DNA of 64,000 nt from Mycolicibacterium diernhoferi (GTDB lineage: Bacteria; Actinomycetota; Actinomycetes; Mycobacteriales; Mycobacteriaceae), in NCBI RefSeq assembly GCF_019456655.1, contig NZ_CP080332.1, positions 2,604,001-2,668,000 of the forward strand, in the 5' to 3' direction. Each line of letters begins with the position of its first letter. Positions within the stretch are counted from its first letter, which is position 1. The translations under genes and the position numbers were made by a program. The notes under the pieces were generated by a model. It worked only from the letters and a program-made list of their open reading frames with translations. It made no database searches and was not told the origin of the DNA. This document shows positions 1 through 9,072 of this stretch, piece by piece.

Positions 1-10
1 CAGCAGTCCG

Positions 11-496
11 ATGACCATTCTCGAAGCTCGTACCAGTGCCCCGCAGTTCGACGCGCGTCCCCGGCAGACGGCGATGGCGCCCGAGGTGTGGCCGCTGCCA
101 CGCGACGTGGTGGTGCGCCGCCGGCGCGTGCAGTCCCGCCGCCCGGGAGGGGCGCCGCTGGGTTACCGCAACACCGGGGTGCTGATGTCCCGTGCCTCGC
201 ACCGTCGTCGGCCCATCACGCCGGTCGCCACCGTGCTGTTGGCCCTGCTGGCCGGCGGGTTCACCCTGTGGCTGGGGCTGGTCGCCCAACTCGGCGGACC
301 CACCGAGGAGCCGGTGCAGATGCCCACCCGGTTGTCCGTGGTGTACGTGGAAGCCGGTGAGACGCTGCAGCACATCGCGGCGCGGGTGGCGCCCGATGTG
401 CCGGCGGGCTCGGTGGTGGAACGTATCCGTGAACTCAACAAGCTCGAAACCAGCACCGTGCAGGCCGGCCAGACCCTCATTGCCCCCATCGGGTGA
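11..496 (+). CDS. chiZ: ChiZ-like LysM cell-wall hydrolase, single-pass membrane protein
   Basis: A 161-residue protein with a basic N-terminal cytoplasmic region, one membrane segment at about residues 71-92 (leucine/alanine rich, ending TLWLGLVAQ) and a C-terminal LysM domain at about 108-159 ending GQTLIAPIG. The block [14 protein letters not shown] and the LysM tail closely match my recollection of M. tuberculosis ChiZ (Rv2719c). That protein is an SOS-linked cell-wall hydrolase that slows division and is divergent from lexA. LexA would lie just upstream, outside the window, so the shared LexA box cannot be seen. Only 10 bases precede the ATG, so the start cannot be checked against a ribosome binding site. 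nrdR follows in the same direction. Confidence 0.85.
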   Translation: MTILEARTSAPQFDARPRQTAMAPEVWPLPRDVVVRRRRVQSRRPGGAPLGYRNTGVLMSRASHRRRPITPVATVLLALLAGGFTLWLGLVAQLGGPTEEPVQMPTRLSVVYVEAGETLQHIAARVAPDVPAGSVVERIRELNKLETSTVQAGQTLIAPIG

Positions 497-558
497 TCGC
501 CCAGGTAGGCTCGATGACAATCGAGTTGGTAGACCAGCGGTGGGGCAAAGGAGCGGTG

Positions 559-1020
559 ATGCACTGTCCGTTCTGCCGCCATCCCGACTCGCGTGTCGTC
601 GATTCCCGTGAGGCCGACGAAGGTCAGGCCATCCGACGTCGCCGATCTTGCCCCGAATGCGGGCGTAGGTTCACCACCGTGGAAACCGCGGTACTCGCGG
701 TCGTCAAGCGCAGCGGTGTCACCGAACCGTTCAGCAGAGAGAAAGTCATCCGGGGTGTGCGGCGCGCATGCCAGGGCCGCCAGGTCGATGACGATGCACT
801 GAACCTCCTTGCCCAGCAGGTCGAGGACACGGTGCGCGCCGCCGGATCTCCGGAGATCCCCAGCAATGAAGTGGGTCTGGCGATTCTCGGCCCACTGCGC
901 GACCTCGACGAGGTCGCGTACCTGAGGTTCGCCTCGGTGTATCGGTCCTTCACCTCGGCCGACGATTTCGAGCGCGAGATCGAGGCGCTGCGCGCCCACC
1001 GCGTGTCATCGTCGGGCTAG
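559..1020 (+). CDS. nrdR: NrdR transcriptional repressor of ribonucleotide reductase genes
   Basis: A 153-residue protein beginning MHCPFC, with a four-cysteine zinc ribbon (C3, C6, C31, C34) followed by an ATP-cone domain at about residues 46-136. NrdR senses dATP/ATP through the cone and represses nrd operons at NrdR boxes. The ATG at 559 is chosen because the zinc ribbon begins directly there and AAAGGAG sits 6-12 nt upstream. An in-frame upstream extension to 493 has no support. The length fits the family (about 150). It follows chiZ by about 60 nt on the same strand. Its stop overlaps the stop of the convergent PhzF gene by 4 nt. Confidence 0.95.
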   Translation: MHCPFCRHPDSRVVDSREADEGQAIRRRRSCPECGRRFTTVETAVLAVVKRSGVTEPFSREKVIRGVRRACQGRQVDDDALNLLAQQVEDTVRAAGSPEIPSNEVGLAILGPLRDLDEVAYLRFASVYRSFTSADDFEREIEALRAHRVSSSG

Positions 1021-1715
1021 CCGAGCCGGACGCCGGCGTTCTCGACGACGCGGCCCCCGACCTTCACCCACCCCGTCGGATCCCACCAGGTGCGGATCTC
1101 GGATCCCTTGCCCTGCGTGATGTGTAGGTCGCGGCTCAGATGGTCGGTCATCCGCACCGCCGCCGAGCCGGTGGCCTCGTCCTCGATGATCCCGAACTGC
1201 GGTGCGAACGTCCGCGAACGCAACGCCCCGCGGTCACGGTCGATCCAGGCCCACAGGTAGTGCTCGGCGTCGTCGGCGTACTCGGCCGGATCCGCGGCGA
1301 GCACCTCGTCGGGCGACTTGAGGTCGTGGATGACCAGTTCCGGGGCCCAGTCCGAACGCGCGCTGATCGCGGTCAACTCACCCTCGGCCTCGGACAGGTA
1401 GCTCACCTGCACCAGTCCGGCCGGGACCTGCAGTGTCCGCACCGGCGTGCCGCGCTGCTTGAGCCACCACGCGGTGCCGACCGTCGGGTGCCCGGCGAAC
1501 GCAATCTCGGTGACCGGGGTGAAGATGCGGACATGTGCACTCGCCGCACCCGGCTCCGGGAGATCGACGAATACGGTTTCGCTGTAACCCAATTCGGCGG
1601 CGATGCGCTGCCGGTCGGATGGCTCGACGGTCGCGGCGTCGATCACGCCGAGTGGATTGCCGAACTCCCCGTGAGCATCGGCGAACACCCGCAGAACGGT
1701 CACATCGACGGCCAT
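1017..1715 (-). CDS. PhzF-family isomerase-like protein
   Basis: A 232-residue protein with the PhzF N-terminal signature ([18 protein letters not shown]), the FAGHPTVG motif and a C-terminal [11 protein letters not shown] block. These are hallmarks of the diaminopimelate-epimerase-fold PhzF family. Members are isomerases or epimerases of unknown substrate outside phenazine producers. At 232 residues it is shorter than classical PhzF (about 280) but similar to the mycobacterial homologue (Rv2716 from memory). TACCAT (plus-strand 1722-1727) lies 6 nt before the ATG, suggesting a leaderless transcript. It converges with nrdR and follows the hydrolase gene downstream on the same strand. Confidence 0.8.
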   Translation of the reverse strand: MAVDVTVLRVFADAHGEFGNPLGVIDAATVEPSDRQRIAAELGYSETVFVDLPEPGAASAHVRIFTPVTEIAFAGHPTVGTAWWLKQRGTPVRTLQVPAGLVQVSYLSEAEGELTAISARSDWAPELVIHDLKSPDEVLAADPAEYADDAEHYLWAWIDRDRGALRSRTFAPQFGIIEDEATGSAAVRMTDHLSRDLHITQGKGSEIRTWWDPTGWVKVGGRVVENAGVRLG

Positions 1716-1740
1716 ACCTCGATGGTAGGTCCGCGGTGCC

Positions 1741-2763
1741 TCAGGTGGCGCTGCGTTCGTCGGCTTCCATCGCGTCGAGCACGGCGACCCGGGCGTTCAG
1801 CGAGCCGGTGATGGCCTGTTCGGTGATGCCGGTGCGCAGCAGGCCGCGCAGCAGTTCGTGGTCGTACTCGGCCGGGATCGTGGTGTCGATGAAGTGCTGC
1901 ACCACCGCGACGAACCGATCGGGATCGTCATGGAACGGGAAATGCCCGGAACCTTCGAAGATTTCGAGCTCCGAGCCCGGCATGGCGGAATGCGCGAGCC
2001 AGGCGTGGCTGACCGGGATCACCGAGTCGTGGGTGCCCCAGACCAACTGAACGGGAACGGATTCGGTCAAATAACATCGGTCCAGCATGGTGACCACCTG
2101 CCCACGCCAGTCCACCACCGCGCGTAACGTCCGGGCGAACGCCGAGGACGCGGTGGGTTCGGGGAGATCGGAGAGCACGCGCAGCACGTCGGGCAGGTCG
2201 CGGCCCAGGCCGGTCGACCCGAACACCGCCCCGCCGATGCGGCCGACGGCCTGCAGCGCGGGCAGCACCAGCGGTAGCCGCAGCAGTGCGAGCGCCTCGG
2301 TGGCCATCGGCAGCGCGGCGATCCGCAGCGCCACGTTGACGTCTTTGGTGACACCGCCGGCGCCGACCAGGACCAGCCGGTCGACCAGTTGTGGGAACTG
2401 GTAGGCGAACTGCATCGCCACCCCGCCGCCCAGGGAATGCCCGACGACGGTGACCCGGTCGACATCCAGCACGCTGAGCAGATCCCGCATGCCGTTGGCA
2501 TAGGCGGCCACCGAGTAGTCCGCGCGCGGCTTGTCGGACTGGCCGTGCCCCAACAGGTCCGGCGCGATCACGGTGAACCGCCGAGCCAGCATGGTCTGCA
2601 CCGTGTGCCAGGTCGTCGAGTTGTCGCCGATTCCGTGGATCAACAGGATCGCCGGACCCGAACCCGCGATGCGGTAGGCGCGCCGGTACCCGTGGATGGT
2701 GCGGAACTGCAGCGTGGGAGATACCTCCGGCACGCTGCGCAGATTGGCCTTGCGCTCGGTCAT
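1741..2763 (-). CDS. Alpha/beta-fold hydrolase
   Basis: A 340-residue soluble alpha/beta hydrolase. It shows the oxyanion region [13 protein letters not shown], the nucleophile elbow GHSLGGG, an acid-bearing GTHDSVIP block and a catalytic histidine in GSGHFPFHD. The substrate cannot be told from sequence; the equivalent in M. tuberculosis (Rv2715, from memory) is uncharacterised. The ATG at 2763 has GAGGA 9 nt upstream and is preferred to a TTG 18 nt earlier. The gene lies 42 nt downstream of the PAC2 gene on the same strand and may be co-transcribed with it. Confidence 0.85.
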   Translation of the reverse strand: MTERKANLRSVPEVSPTLQFRTIHGYRRAYRIAGSGPAILLIHGIGDNSTTWHTVQTMLARRFTVIAPDLLGHGQSDKPRADYSVAAYANGMRDLLSVLDVDRVTVVGHSLGGGVAMQFAYQFPQLVDRLVLVGAGGVTKDVNVALRIAALPMATEALALLRLPLVLPALQAVGRIGGAVFGSTGLGRDLPDVLRVLSDLPEPTASSAFARTLRAVVDWRGQVVTMLDRCYLTESVPVQLVWGTHDSVIPVSHAWLAHSAMPGSELEIFEGSGHFPFHDDPDRFVAVVQHFIDTTIPAEYDHELLRGLLRTGITEQAITGSLNARVAVLDAMEADERSAT

Positions 2764-2805
2764 GTCCGCCCATCCTCGCAATCAGTCGGCGGACATCACC
2801 GTAGA

Positions 2806-3798
2806 TCAGGTGGTTTCTTCGCCGTCGGAGAAACCCTCGCTGAAGCCCTCGCCGAACTTGCCGTCCGCCTGCTGGGCGAGGAAACGCTCGAACTCCGCGC
2901 CCAGTTCATCGCCGCTGGGCAACTCCTCGTCCCGGGCGAGCAACGAGCGATTCTCCTGAGCGGCGACGAACGCATCGTACTGACGCTCCAGCGCGGTCAC
3001 CACCTGAGCGACCTCGGCGCTGGCCTCGACCTGCTCGTTGATCTTGGTCTGCACCTCGGCGGCCGCCTCACCCAGCGCGGTCAGCGGGATCTGCAGGGCA
3101 CCGGCCCGGGCCGCCTCCGCCAGCAGCGTCTCCGCGGCGTGCGGATAGGCGGTCTGGGCCAGATAGTGCGGTACGTGCACGGTGAACCCGATGGCGTCGT
3201 GGCCGTGCTGGCTCATCCGGAACTCCAGCAGGCTCGACACACTGGCCGGCACCTGGATCTCGCCGACCCAGGGGGTGTACTCGGCGATCAGCTCCGAGTT
3301 GGCCGAGTGTGCGGTCAAGGTGACCGGCCGGGTGTGCGGCACCGCCATCGGGATGGTGCCCAGGCCGATCACCTGGCGCACCCCGAGCCGTTCGGCCAGC
3401 AGCCGCACCGCGGTCACGAAACGCTCCCAGCGCAGATCGGGCTCCAATCCGGCCAACAGCAGGAACGGGGTGCCGACACTGTCGTGCAGCGCGTACAGAT
3501 TCAGCTCGGGCTGGTCATAGCTGCTGAAGTGGTCGGTCTTGAACGTCATCATCGGACGGCGGGACCGGTAGTCGAGCAGTTCGTCGACGGCGAAGGACGC
3601 CACCAACTCGGTGTCGAGGGTGTCCTTCAGGTGCTGGACGGCCAGCCGGATCGCGTGACCGGCGTCCGAGAATCCCTCCAGCGCATGGATCAGGACTGGT
3701 CCACGCCCATCCGTCGCGGACAGCTGCGGTGCGGGGAACTCCAGCTCGTACATGCCGTTCTGCTCGGGCTGGTAATGCTGCTCCTGGTGATCGGCCAT
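2806..3798 (-). CDS. PAC2-family (proteasome assembly chaperone 2-like) protein
   Basis: A 330-residue protein of the actinobacterial PAC2 family, equivalent to Rv2714 of M. tuberculosis from memory. It has the characteristic LIHALEGFSDAGHA and GLGTIPMAVPHTRP blocks and an acidic, low-complexity C-terminus. Its fold resembles the proteasome assembly chaperone and nucleoside-hydrolase-like ATP-grasp neighbours; the biochemical role is unknown. The ATG at 3798 is fixed by a strong AGGAGGTG 6 nt upstream. Longer in-frame extensions upstream have no family support. It is divergent from the DUF4192 gene across about 230 nt. Confidence 0.85.
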   Translation of the reverse strand: MADHQEQHYQPEQNGMYELEFPAPQLSATDGRGPVLIHALEGFSDAGHAIRLAVQHLKDTLDTELVASFAVDELLDYRSRRPMMTFKTDHFSSYDQPELNLYALHDSVGTPFLLLAGLEPDLRWERFVTAVRLLAERLGVRQVIGLGTIPMAVPHTRPVTLTAHSANSELIAEYTPWVGEIQVPASVSSLLEFRMSQHGHDAIGFTVHVPHYLAQTAYPHAAETLLAEAARAGALQIPLTALGEAAAEVQTKINEQVEASAEVAQVVTALERQYDAFVAAQENRSLLARDEELPSGDELGAEFERFLAQQADGKFGEGFSEGFSDGEETT

Positions 3799-4031
3799 GT
3801 AATTCACCTCCTGTTCACTAGTGTCTCGCACTTCGGCGGACGCGCGTTGCCTGCCCCCGACATTCGTGCAACACCGGCGAGGTGACCGGCAATCCCGCAC
3901 CCCCGGTAGCCGGCGCCACCGGCGGCCGGCCGGCCGGCTGAGTATCCACAGTCGCCGATCCATCCACACCGCGGCGGACCAGCGGCGCCGACGGGGCAGC
4001 GGTGACGGTGCCGACTGTCACCGTCGGACGC

Positions 4032-5084
4032 ATGACAACACAACCTCGCGGCCTCGACATCGGTCGACCCGCCTCCCTGATCGCCGCGTTGCCCGCCGTG
4101 CTCGGCTTCGTCCCGGAGCATTCGCTGGCGGTGGTGACCGTCGACAACGCCGGACCCGGGGCCGAGTTGGGTGCCGTGATGCGCGTCGACCTGTCCGCGG
4201 GCCTGGCCGAGAACACCGATCACCTGGCCGAGGTGGTCGGGGCCGGCGGGCCCGAGGGCGCGATCGCGGTGATCATCGACGAGTTCGGCTCCGAGTGCGA
4301 GGCCTGCGGTACCGACCATCTCGAGTTGGCCGATGCGCTGGCCCGATCGCTGGCCGAGGAAGGGGTGGATCTGTTCGCGGTGCTGGTGGTGGACCGGGTC
4401 GCTGCGGGCGGGCGCTGGTTCTGCGCGGACGGCTGCGGGGCCAACGGCGTGGTCGACGATCCGGAGGCCTCCCCATTGGCTGCGGCCGCGGTGCTCGACG
4501 GCCGTCGGCTCTATCGGCGGCGGGCCGATCTGCAGGAGATCATCGCGGTCACCGACTCCGACCGCAGCGAGCGGCTCGCGCAGACCATCGCCGGACACGC
4601 CCGGTTCGAGCCGACCGCCGCGCAGGTGCGCGAGACGGCCCACCTGGCGATGGTGGTCGCCGCCCGACTGGCTGACGGCACCGAGCCGGCCGACGCCGAA
4701 CTGGTGAGGCTGGCACGCGGTCTGAGCGACCCGCGGGTCCGCGATATCCTCTACGCCCTGGCGGTCGGCGCCGCGGCCGCCGATGCCGAGGCGCTGTGGG
4801 CGATGATGGCCCGGGTGCTGCCGGAACCGGCGCGCCCGGATGTGCTGGTGTTGCTGGCGTTTTCGGCCTATGCCCGCGGCGACGGTCCGCTCGCGGGTAT
4901 CGCGCTGGAGGCGGCGCTGCAGCTCGATCCGCGACATCGGATGGCCGCGATGCTGGACAGCGCCCTGCAGTCGGGGATGCGTCCGGAACAGATCCGTGGG
5001 ATGGCGCTGTCGGGCTACCGGACCGCGGAAAGGCTCGGGGTCCGGTTACCGCCGCGGCTCGCGTTCGGCCAGCGTGCCGGTTGA
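4032..5084 (+). CDS. DUF4192 protein, function unknown
   Basis: A 350-residue soluble protein with the DUF4192 opening (RPASLIAALPAVLGFVPEHSLAVV), a middle acidic/alanine-rich region with paired cysteines (CEACGTDH and CADGCGANG), and helical C-terminal repeats that look TPR-like (residues about 250-330). The family is widespread in actinobacteria and has no assigned activity. The ATG at 4032 places the domain at the extreme N-terminus; a GTG at 4002 is the alternative. It ends 4 nt before the convergent ideR stop. In M. tuberculosis I recall sthA between this gene and the PAC2 gene; here there is none. Confidence 0.75.
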   Translation: MTTQPRGLDIGRPASLIAALPAVLGFVPEHSLAVVTVDNAGPGAELGAVMRVDLSAGLAENTDHLAEVVGAGGPEGAIAVIIDEFGSECEACGTDHLELADALARSLAEEGVDLFAVLVVDRVAAGGRWFCADGCGANGVVDDPEASPLAAAAVLDGRRLYRRRADLQEIIAVTDSDRSERLAQTIAGHARFEPTAAQVRETAHLAMVVAARLADGTEPADAELVRLARGLSDPRVRDILYALAVGAAAADAEALWAMMARVLPEPARPDVLVLLAFSAYARGDGPLAGIALEAALQLDPRHRMAAMLDSALQSGMRPEQIRGMALSGYRTAERLGVRLPPRLAFGQRAG

Positions 5085-5088
5085 GGGT

Positions 5089-5793
5089 CTAGACCTTCTC
5101 GACCTTGACCGCGTGTGCCATGTGATGCGGCAGTTCGACGTCCTGGTGGCCCGGCATCAGGATCAGCACGCCGCCCTGGTCGCCGTGGTCATCGCTGACC
5201 TGCACGGTGACGCGCGCGTTGGGCACCACGCCGGCTTCCTTGAGCCGGCCGATCAGCTCGACGTCGCCCTGTACGTGCTCGGTGAGCTGGCGCACCACCA
5301 CCGCGACCGGGGAGCCGGCGGGCAGTTCGGTGAGCCGCACCAGGTTGGCGTCCTCACCGTGGCCGGTGCCGCCGAAGCCGAGTTCGGACAGCCCCGGGAT
5401 CGGGTTGCCGAACGGGGAGGTGGTCGGGTTGTCCAGCACCTGCACCAGGCGGCGCTCGACGTCCTCGCTCATGACGTGCTCCCAGCGGCAGGCCTCGGCG
5501 TGGACTTCCTCCCAGGGCAGGCCGATCACGTCGACCAGCAGTCGTTCCGCGAGGCGGTGTTTGCGCATCACCGAGACCGCCAGATAGCGGCCCTTCTCGG
5601 TGAGTTCGAGATGGCGGTCACCCGCGACGTGCAGCAGGCCGTCCCGCTCCATCCGGGACACGGTCTGGCTCACCGTCGGACCGCTCTGCTCTAGCCGTTC
5701 GGCGATCCGTGCACGCAGCGGCACCACTCCCTCTTCCTCGAGGTCGTAGATGGTCCGCAGGTACATCTCGGTGGTGTCGATGAGATCGTTCAT
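5089..5793 (-). CDS. ideR: IdeR iron-dependent transcriptional regulator
   Basis: A 234-residue DtxR-family regulator, nearly identical to M. tuberculosis IdeR over its first 140 residues. Order: winged-helix DNA-binding domain (1-73), dimerisation and metal domain (74-140), linker, SH3-like domain (about 150-234). Metal ligands are all present: H79, E83, H98 for the ancillary site and M10, C102, E105, H106 for the primary site. With Fe2+ it represses siderophore genes and activates ferritin genes. It lies downstream of sigB in the same direction, as in other mycobacteria. The linker is a few residues longer than in M. tuberculosis. I found no obvious iron box in this window. Confidence 0.97.
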   Translation of the reverse strand: MNDLIDTTEMYLRTIYDLEEEGVVPLRARIAERLEQSGPTVSQTVSRMERDGLLHVAGDRHLELTEKGRYLAVSVMRKHRLAERLLVDVIGLPWEEVHAEACRWEHVMSEDVERRLVQVLDNPTTSPFGNPIPGLSELGFGGTGHGEDANLVRLTELPAGSPVAVVVRQLTEHVQGDVELIGRLKEAGVVPNARVTVQVSDDHGDQGGVLILMPGHQDVELPHHMAHAVKVEKV

Positions 5794-5876
5794 GCCCTAC
5801 CTTCCAGGCCCTGCTGTCAGTCTCCGAGTCTAGCTGTCCGGCACCCTGAACAGGGGCTCAACATCCCCGCGACGCT

Positions 5877-5910
5877 GTGATGCCCGCCGCTGGGCGCGAC
5901 GGGCAATCAC
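5877..5910 (-). terminator. Hairpin between sigB and ideR
   Basis: Read on the minus strand, GTGA and TGCCCG pair with CGGGCA and TCAC around a GC-rich loop, with one bulged base. There is no clear T-run after it, so it could be a weak or factor-assisted terminator for sigB, or an mRNA-processing hairpin that uncouples sigB from ideR. Confidence 0.4.
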
Positions 5911-5938
5911 CGGTTATGTGAGTTTTGGCTGGTACGGG

Positions 5939-6898
5939 CTAGCTGGCGTAGGAGCGCAGCCGCTCGGCGCGGTCTCCGTTACGGAGCTTGGACATCACTT
6001 CGCGCTCGATCTGGCGGACCCGCTCGCGGGACAGCCCGAACAGCTTGCCGATCTGATCGAGGGTGCGCGGCTGACCGTCGTCCAGCCCGAACCGCAGCCG
6101 GATCACCTGCTGCTCACGCTCGTCGAGGGTGGCCAGCACGTACCGGATGTCGGTGTGCAGCAACTCGGAGATGACCGCGTTCTCTGCCGACATCGCCTCG
6201 GAGTCTTCGATGAAGTCACCCAGCGGTGCCTCTTCGTCGCTGCCGACCGGCATGTCCAGGCTCACCGGGTCACGGCTGTGCTCCAGCAGGTCGGCGATCT
6301 TCTCGGCGGGGATACCCGACTCTTCGGCGAGCTCCTCGTCGGTGGCCTCGCGACCCAGGTTCTGATGCATCTCACGCTTGATCCGGGCCAGCTTGTTGAC
6401 CTGCTCGACCAGGTGCACGGGCAGCCGGATGGTGCGGCTCTGATCGGCCATGCCACGGGTGATGGCCTGCCGGATCCACCAGGTTGCGTAGGTCGAGAAC
6501 TTGAATCCCTTGGCGTAGTCGAACTTCTCCATCGCGCGGATGAGTCCGAGGTTGCCCTCCTGGATCAGGTCCAGCAGCGGCATACCGCGACCGGTGTAGC
6601 GCTTGGCCAGCGACACGACCAGGCGCAGATTGGCCTCCAACAGGTGCCGGCGGGCGGCATCCCCGTCGCGCACAACGGCGGCCAGGTCGCGCTTGCGGGC
6701 CTCCCCGAGACGTTTCTTGGTGTTCAGCAGATGCTGGGCGTACAAGCCGGCCTCGATGCGCTTGGCGAGTTCGACTTCGTCGGCGGCCGTCAGCAGCGCG
6801 GTCTTACCGATGCCGTTGAGGTACACACGGACGAGGTCGGCAGCTGGGCTCTGGGCGTCCAGATCGGAATCGAAGCGGCTTGCGGTGGCGATCGCCAT
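5939..6898 (-). CDS. sigB: RNA polymerase sigma factor SigB
   Basis: A 319-residue group 2 sigma factor, almost identical to M. tuberculosis SigB. Region 1.2 begins near residue 21 ([15 protein letters not shown]). Region 2 carries the [12 protein letters not shown] and [14 protein letters not shown] core and -10-recognition motifs. Region 4 ends with the [22 protein letters not shown]. It directs stress and stationary-phase transcription. The start ATG has AGGAGG (6905-6910) 6 nt upstream. An extracytoplasmic-stress promoter of SigE type lies upstream (separate entry), as known for sigB in other mycobacteria. Confidence 0.97.
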   Translation of the reverse strand: MAIATASRFDSDLDAQSPAADLVRVYLNGIGKTALLTAADEVELAKRIEAGLYAQHLLNTKKRLGEARKRDLAAVVRDGDAARRHLLEANLRLVVSLAKRYTGRGMPLLDLIQEGNLGLIRAMEKFDYAKGFKFSTYATWWIRQAITRGMADQSRTIRLPVHLVEQVNKLARIKREMHQNLGREATDEELAEESGIPAEKIADLLEHSRDPVSLDMPVGSDEEAPLGDFIEDSEAMSAENAVISELLHTDIRYVLATLDEREQQVIRLRFGLDDGQPRTLDQIGKLFGLSRERVRQIEREVMSKLRNGDRAERLRSYAS

Positions 6899-6934
6899 TT
6901 ACGGCCTCCTGCTCGGTTGCACTGTCATGACGTA

Positions 6935-6962
6935 CAACGCCGAGGGGTGCCTCAGAGTTCCC
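6935..6962 (-). promoter_or_regulatory. SigE/SigH-type promoter of sigB
   Basis: On the minus strand GGGAAC(T) (6957-6962) and CGTTG (6935-6939) are separated by 17 nt, matching the GGAAC-N17-GTT promoter class read by SigE and SigH. Transcription would start about 30 nt before the sigB ATG. SigE control of sigB is established in M. tuberculosis. Confidence 0.7.
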
Positions 6963-6978
6963 GTCACGTCCCAGTGGC

Positions 6979-7005
6979 ATACCACCTGACCTGCAGTTTC
7001 AAACC
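6979..7005 (-). promoter_or_regulatory. Possible SigF-type promoter upstream of sigB
   Basis: On the minus strand GGTTT (7001-7005) and TGGTAT (6979-6984) are 16 nt apart, one base off the GGTTT-N16-GGGTAT pattern of mycobacterial SigF promoters. It lies just upstream of the SigE-type element. This is a pattern match only. Confidence 0.3.
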
Positions 7006-7045
7006 GTCGACCTGAGAATGTGCTGAGAAGTCCCGAACAGCGAGC

Positions 7046-7444
7046 TCAGTGGGGAACGTCGGGTTCGCCACCGGGGCGAGGGGTCGGGCGCACCGGCGGC
7101 TGCAGCGCCGGACGTTCGGCGGTGGGGAACAGCGGCGTGCGTCGCGCCGAGCCACCTTGGTACCGGCGGGGCTCGGTGGCGCTGCGGGGCGGGCGGTCGT
7201 TGGCGATGAGCACCGCGATCCAGGGCAGCGGGATGGAGACCACGATGATCGCCAGCGAGATCAGGCCGTTCTCCCACACCCCGTAGGCCACGGCGGCCAG
7301 GATGAGCGCCGGAATTCGGAACGCCATCAGTGTCAGGTACTTGCGTACCCGTTCGCGATGCTGCTCGTCCTGGGGGAGAGCAGCACGTGTGATGAGGACC
7401 GGCCGACCTTCGTCGTCGAAACTCAGCTCGGGGCCGTGTTTCAT
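7046..7444 (-). CDS. DUF3099 membrane protein
   Basis: A 132-residue protein with two closely spaced membrane segments (about residues 36-55 and 57-76: LMAFRIPALILAAVAYG, then LISLAIIVVSIPLPWIAVLI) flanked by a soluble N-terminus (LSFDDEGRPVLITRAA) and a proline-rich tail. This is the DUF3099 arrangement, equivalent to Rv2709 from memory. The start is uncertain: the ATG at 7444 has GGAGG almost touching it, and an ATG at 7462 is the alternative. It is divergent from the DUF3039 gene and precedes sigB on the same strand. Confidence 0.7.
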   Translation of the reverse strand: MKHGPELSFDDEGRPVLITRAALPQDEQHRERVRKYLTLMAFRIPALILAAVAYGVWENGLISLAIIVVSIPLPWIAVLIANDRPPRSATEPRRYQGGSARRTPLFPTAERPALQPPVRPTPRPGGEPDVPH

Positions 7445-7519
7445 ACCTCCACTGTTCCACATCTTGGCCCCGGTGTGGCGGCCGGTCTCGGCTGAATCGA
7501 TGTCGGGCACAATGGAGCA

Positions 7520-7756
7520 ATGCAGACCCAGACCATCGAGCGGCCCGACACCGACGAACGCGTCGACAACGGGACCGATGACGACGCCCCCAAGGTCTTT
7601 CACTACGTCAAGAAGGAAAAGATCGCCGAGAGCGCGGTCATGGGAAACCATGTGGTCGCGCTGTGCGGTGAGGTCTTCCCGGTGACCAAGGCGGCCAAGC
7701 CCGGCTCGCCGGTGTGCCCGGACTGCAAGCGGATCTACGAGTCGCTCAAGAAGTAG
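7520..7756 (+). CDS. DUF3039 small zinc-ribbon-like protein
   Basis: A 78-residue protein. After an acidic N-terminus it carries a conserved core, FHYVKKEKIAESAVMGN, followed by cysteines in ALCGEVFPV and CPDCKRIYESL, which together could bind one zinc. This is the DUF3039 family, found throughout actinobacteria and of unknown function (Rv2708c from memory). GGAG lies 5 nt before the ATG. Its last 11 nt overlap the convergent YihY gene. Confidence 0.85.
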   Translation: MQTQTIERPDTDERVDNGTDDDAPKVFHYVKKEKIAESAVMGNHVVALCGEVFPVTKAAKPGSPVCPDCKRIYESLKK

Positions 7757-8687
7757 GGGTTCGGCGCGCGCTGTCGGACTTCCCGGCGATCCACGCGCGC
7801 ACCCGACGGGCGTGGGTGTCCGGCGCCGGCCATTCCTCTTGTATCGCGGCGTTGAGTTCGGCGCCGATCATCACCGCGAAGCCGGCCAGGAACGCGAAGA
7901 GCAGGAACGCGATCGGCGTCGCCAACGCTCCGTAGGTGTAGCCGGTCGCGGTGATCCAGGACAGGTAGAAGCGCAGGCTGAACGTCGCGATCAAGAACAC
8001 CGCGGTCGCCAGCACGGCACCGACCACCAGTCGATGGGTGGGCAAGGGTTCGGGTAGCGACACCCGGTAGAGCACGGTCACCACCAGGATCAGCGCGATC
8101 ACCAGCACCGGGTAGTAGCCGTTCTGCAGCACATGGAACCAGCTGTCCGGGATGTACTCGGCGATCTTGCGCGGGCCCAGTGCGATGAACGGCGCCGTCA
8201 CCACCGCGCACACCAGCATGATCACGTAGAGCCCCAGCGCGAAGAACCGCTGCCGCACCGGGTGCCGTAGCGGAGTCTGATCGTGGGCCTCGACGACCGA
8301 GTCCACGAATGCCGAGACGGCCGAGGATCCGGCCCACAGGGAGATCACGAAGCCCAGCGACACCACCTCGCCGCGGGCGGCGCGCACGATGTCGTAGATG
8401 GTCGGCGCGATGATCTCGTTGACGACGTTCTGCGAGAAGAACCGCTCCGAGGTGCTGATGAGCTGGTTCTCGATCGTCGGCAACGTGTCCGGGCCGAACA
8501 GCGGTGCCAGGTAGGCCAGGCTGCCGAGCATGCCCAGCAGCAGCGGGGGCAACGACAAAGCACACCAGAATGCAGCTTGGGCCGACTCCGAGAAGATGGA
8601 GTCGTCCCAAGCCTTAGCGAGAGTGCGCTTGGTGATCGGCCACACGTGGTGGCGTGATGGCTTCGCCGGAGTCTGGTCGGTCATCAC
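7746..8687 (-). CDS. YihY/BrkB-family inner membrane protein
   Basis: A 313-residue polytopic protein with about six membrane segments and the family motif region GSSAVSAFVDSVVEAHDQ and the C-terminal pattern YGALATPIAFLLFAFLAGF...GAELNAA. The family, once called RNase BN, is now classed as a transporter-like membrane family of unknown substrate. It corresponds to Rv2707 from memory. The first codon is GTG at 8687, with an ATG immediately following at 8684 as an equal alternative. Its 3' end overlaps the convergent DUF3039 gene. Confidence 0.85.
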   Translation of the reverse strand: MMTDQTPAKPSRHHVWPITKRTLAKAWDDSIFSESAQAAFWCALSLPPLLLGMLGSLAYLAPLFGPDTLPTIENQLISTSERFFSQNVVNEIIAPTIYDIVRAARGEVVSLGFVISLWAGSSAVSAFVDSVVEAHDQTPLRHPVRQRFFALGLYVIMLVCAVVTAPFIALGPRKIAEYIPDSWFHVLQNGYYPVLVIALILVVTVLYRVSLPEPLPTHRLVVGAVLATAVFLIATFSLRFYLSWITATGYTYGALATPIAFLLFAFLAGFAVMIGAELNAAIQEEWPAPDTHARRVRAWIAGKSDSARRTPTS

Positions 8688-8745
8688 CCGTCCAGCATTC
8701 CCGACGACCGACGCCGCCGCCCGTAATCACCGGGCGGGCGGGTCG

Positions 8746-8937
8746 TTATGCGTCGGCTGCGCTGACCTCGATCACAGCCGCCAGCTCGACGAGCTTGGCT
8801 TCGTGTTCGTTGGCGTGGTGCTGGCAGAACAACAGTTCCGCGCCCGACGGTAGCTTCGCGCGTACACGCGCGGCAGCACCACAGCGGTCGCAGCGATCGG
8901 CCCGGGTCAGTTCCGGACTGGTCAGAGTTGCGTTCAC
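8746..8937 (-). CDS. DUF7455-type small zinc-finger protein
   Basis: A 63-residue protein with CDRCG followed after 20 residues by FCQHHANEHE, giving a C-x2-C...C-x2-H zinc site, in a fold common to small actinobacterial proteins (DUF7455). The function is unknown. It starts with GTG and has GGAGGA 6 nt upstream. It stands alone between the YihY gene and the DUF952 gene. Confidence 0.75.
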   Translation of the reverse strand: MNATLTSPELTRADRCDRCGAAARVRAKLPSGAELLFCQHHANEHEAKLVELAAVIEVSAADA

Positions 8938-9072
8938 GGCACATCCTCCGTTCAGCTTTGGTGCGTATGTCCACTCTGTCAGACGTTTTGGGATCTGGCC
9001 TTGTTCCCCTGGGGTTCACCGGTGTGTCGTGTCTCACTGCGTCGCCGTTACCGAGCGGGCAGCCTGGACAGC

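Noticed and set aside
5794..5938. An iron box (IdeR site) between sigB and ideR
   Set aside because: No sequence close to TTAGGTTAGGCTAACCTAA was found there or elsewhere in the window.
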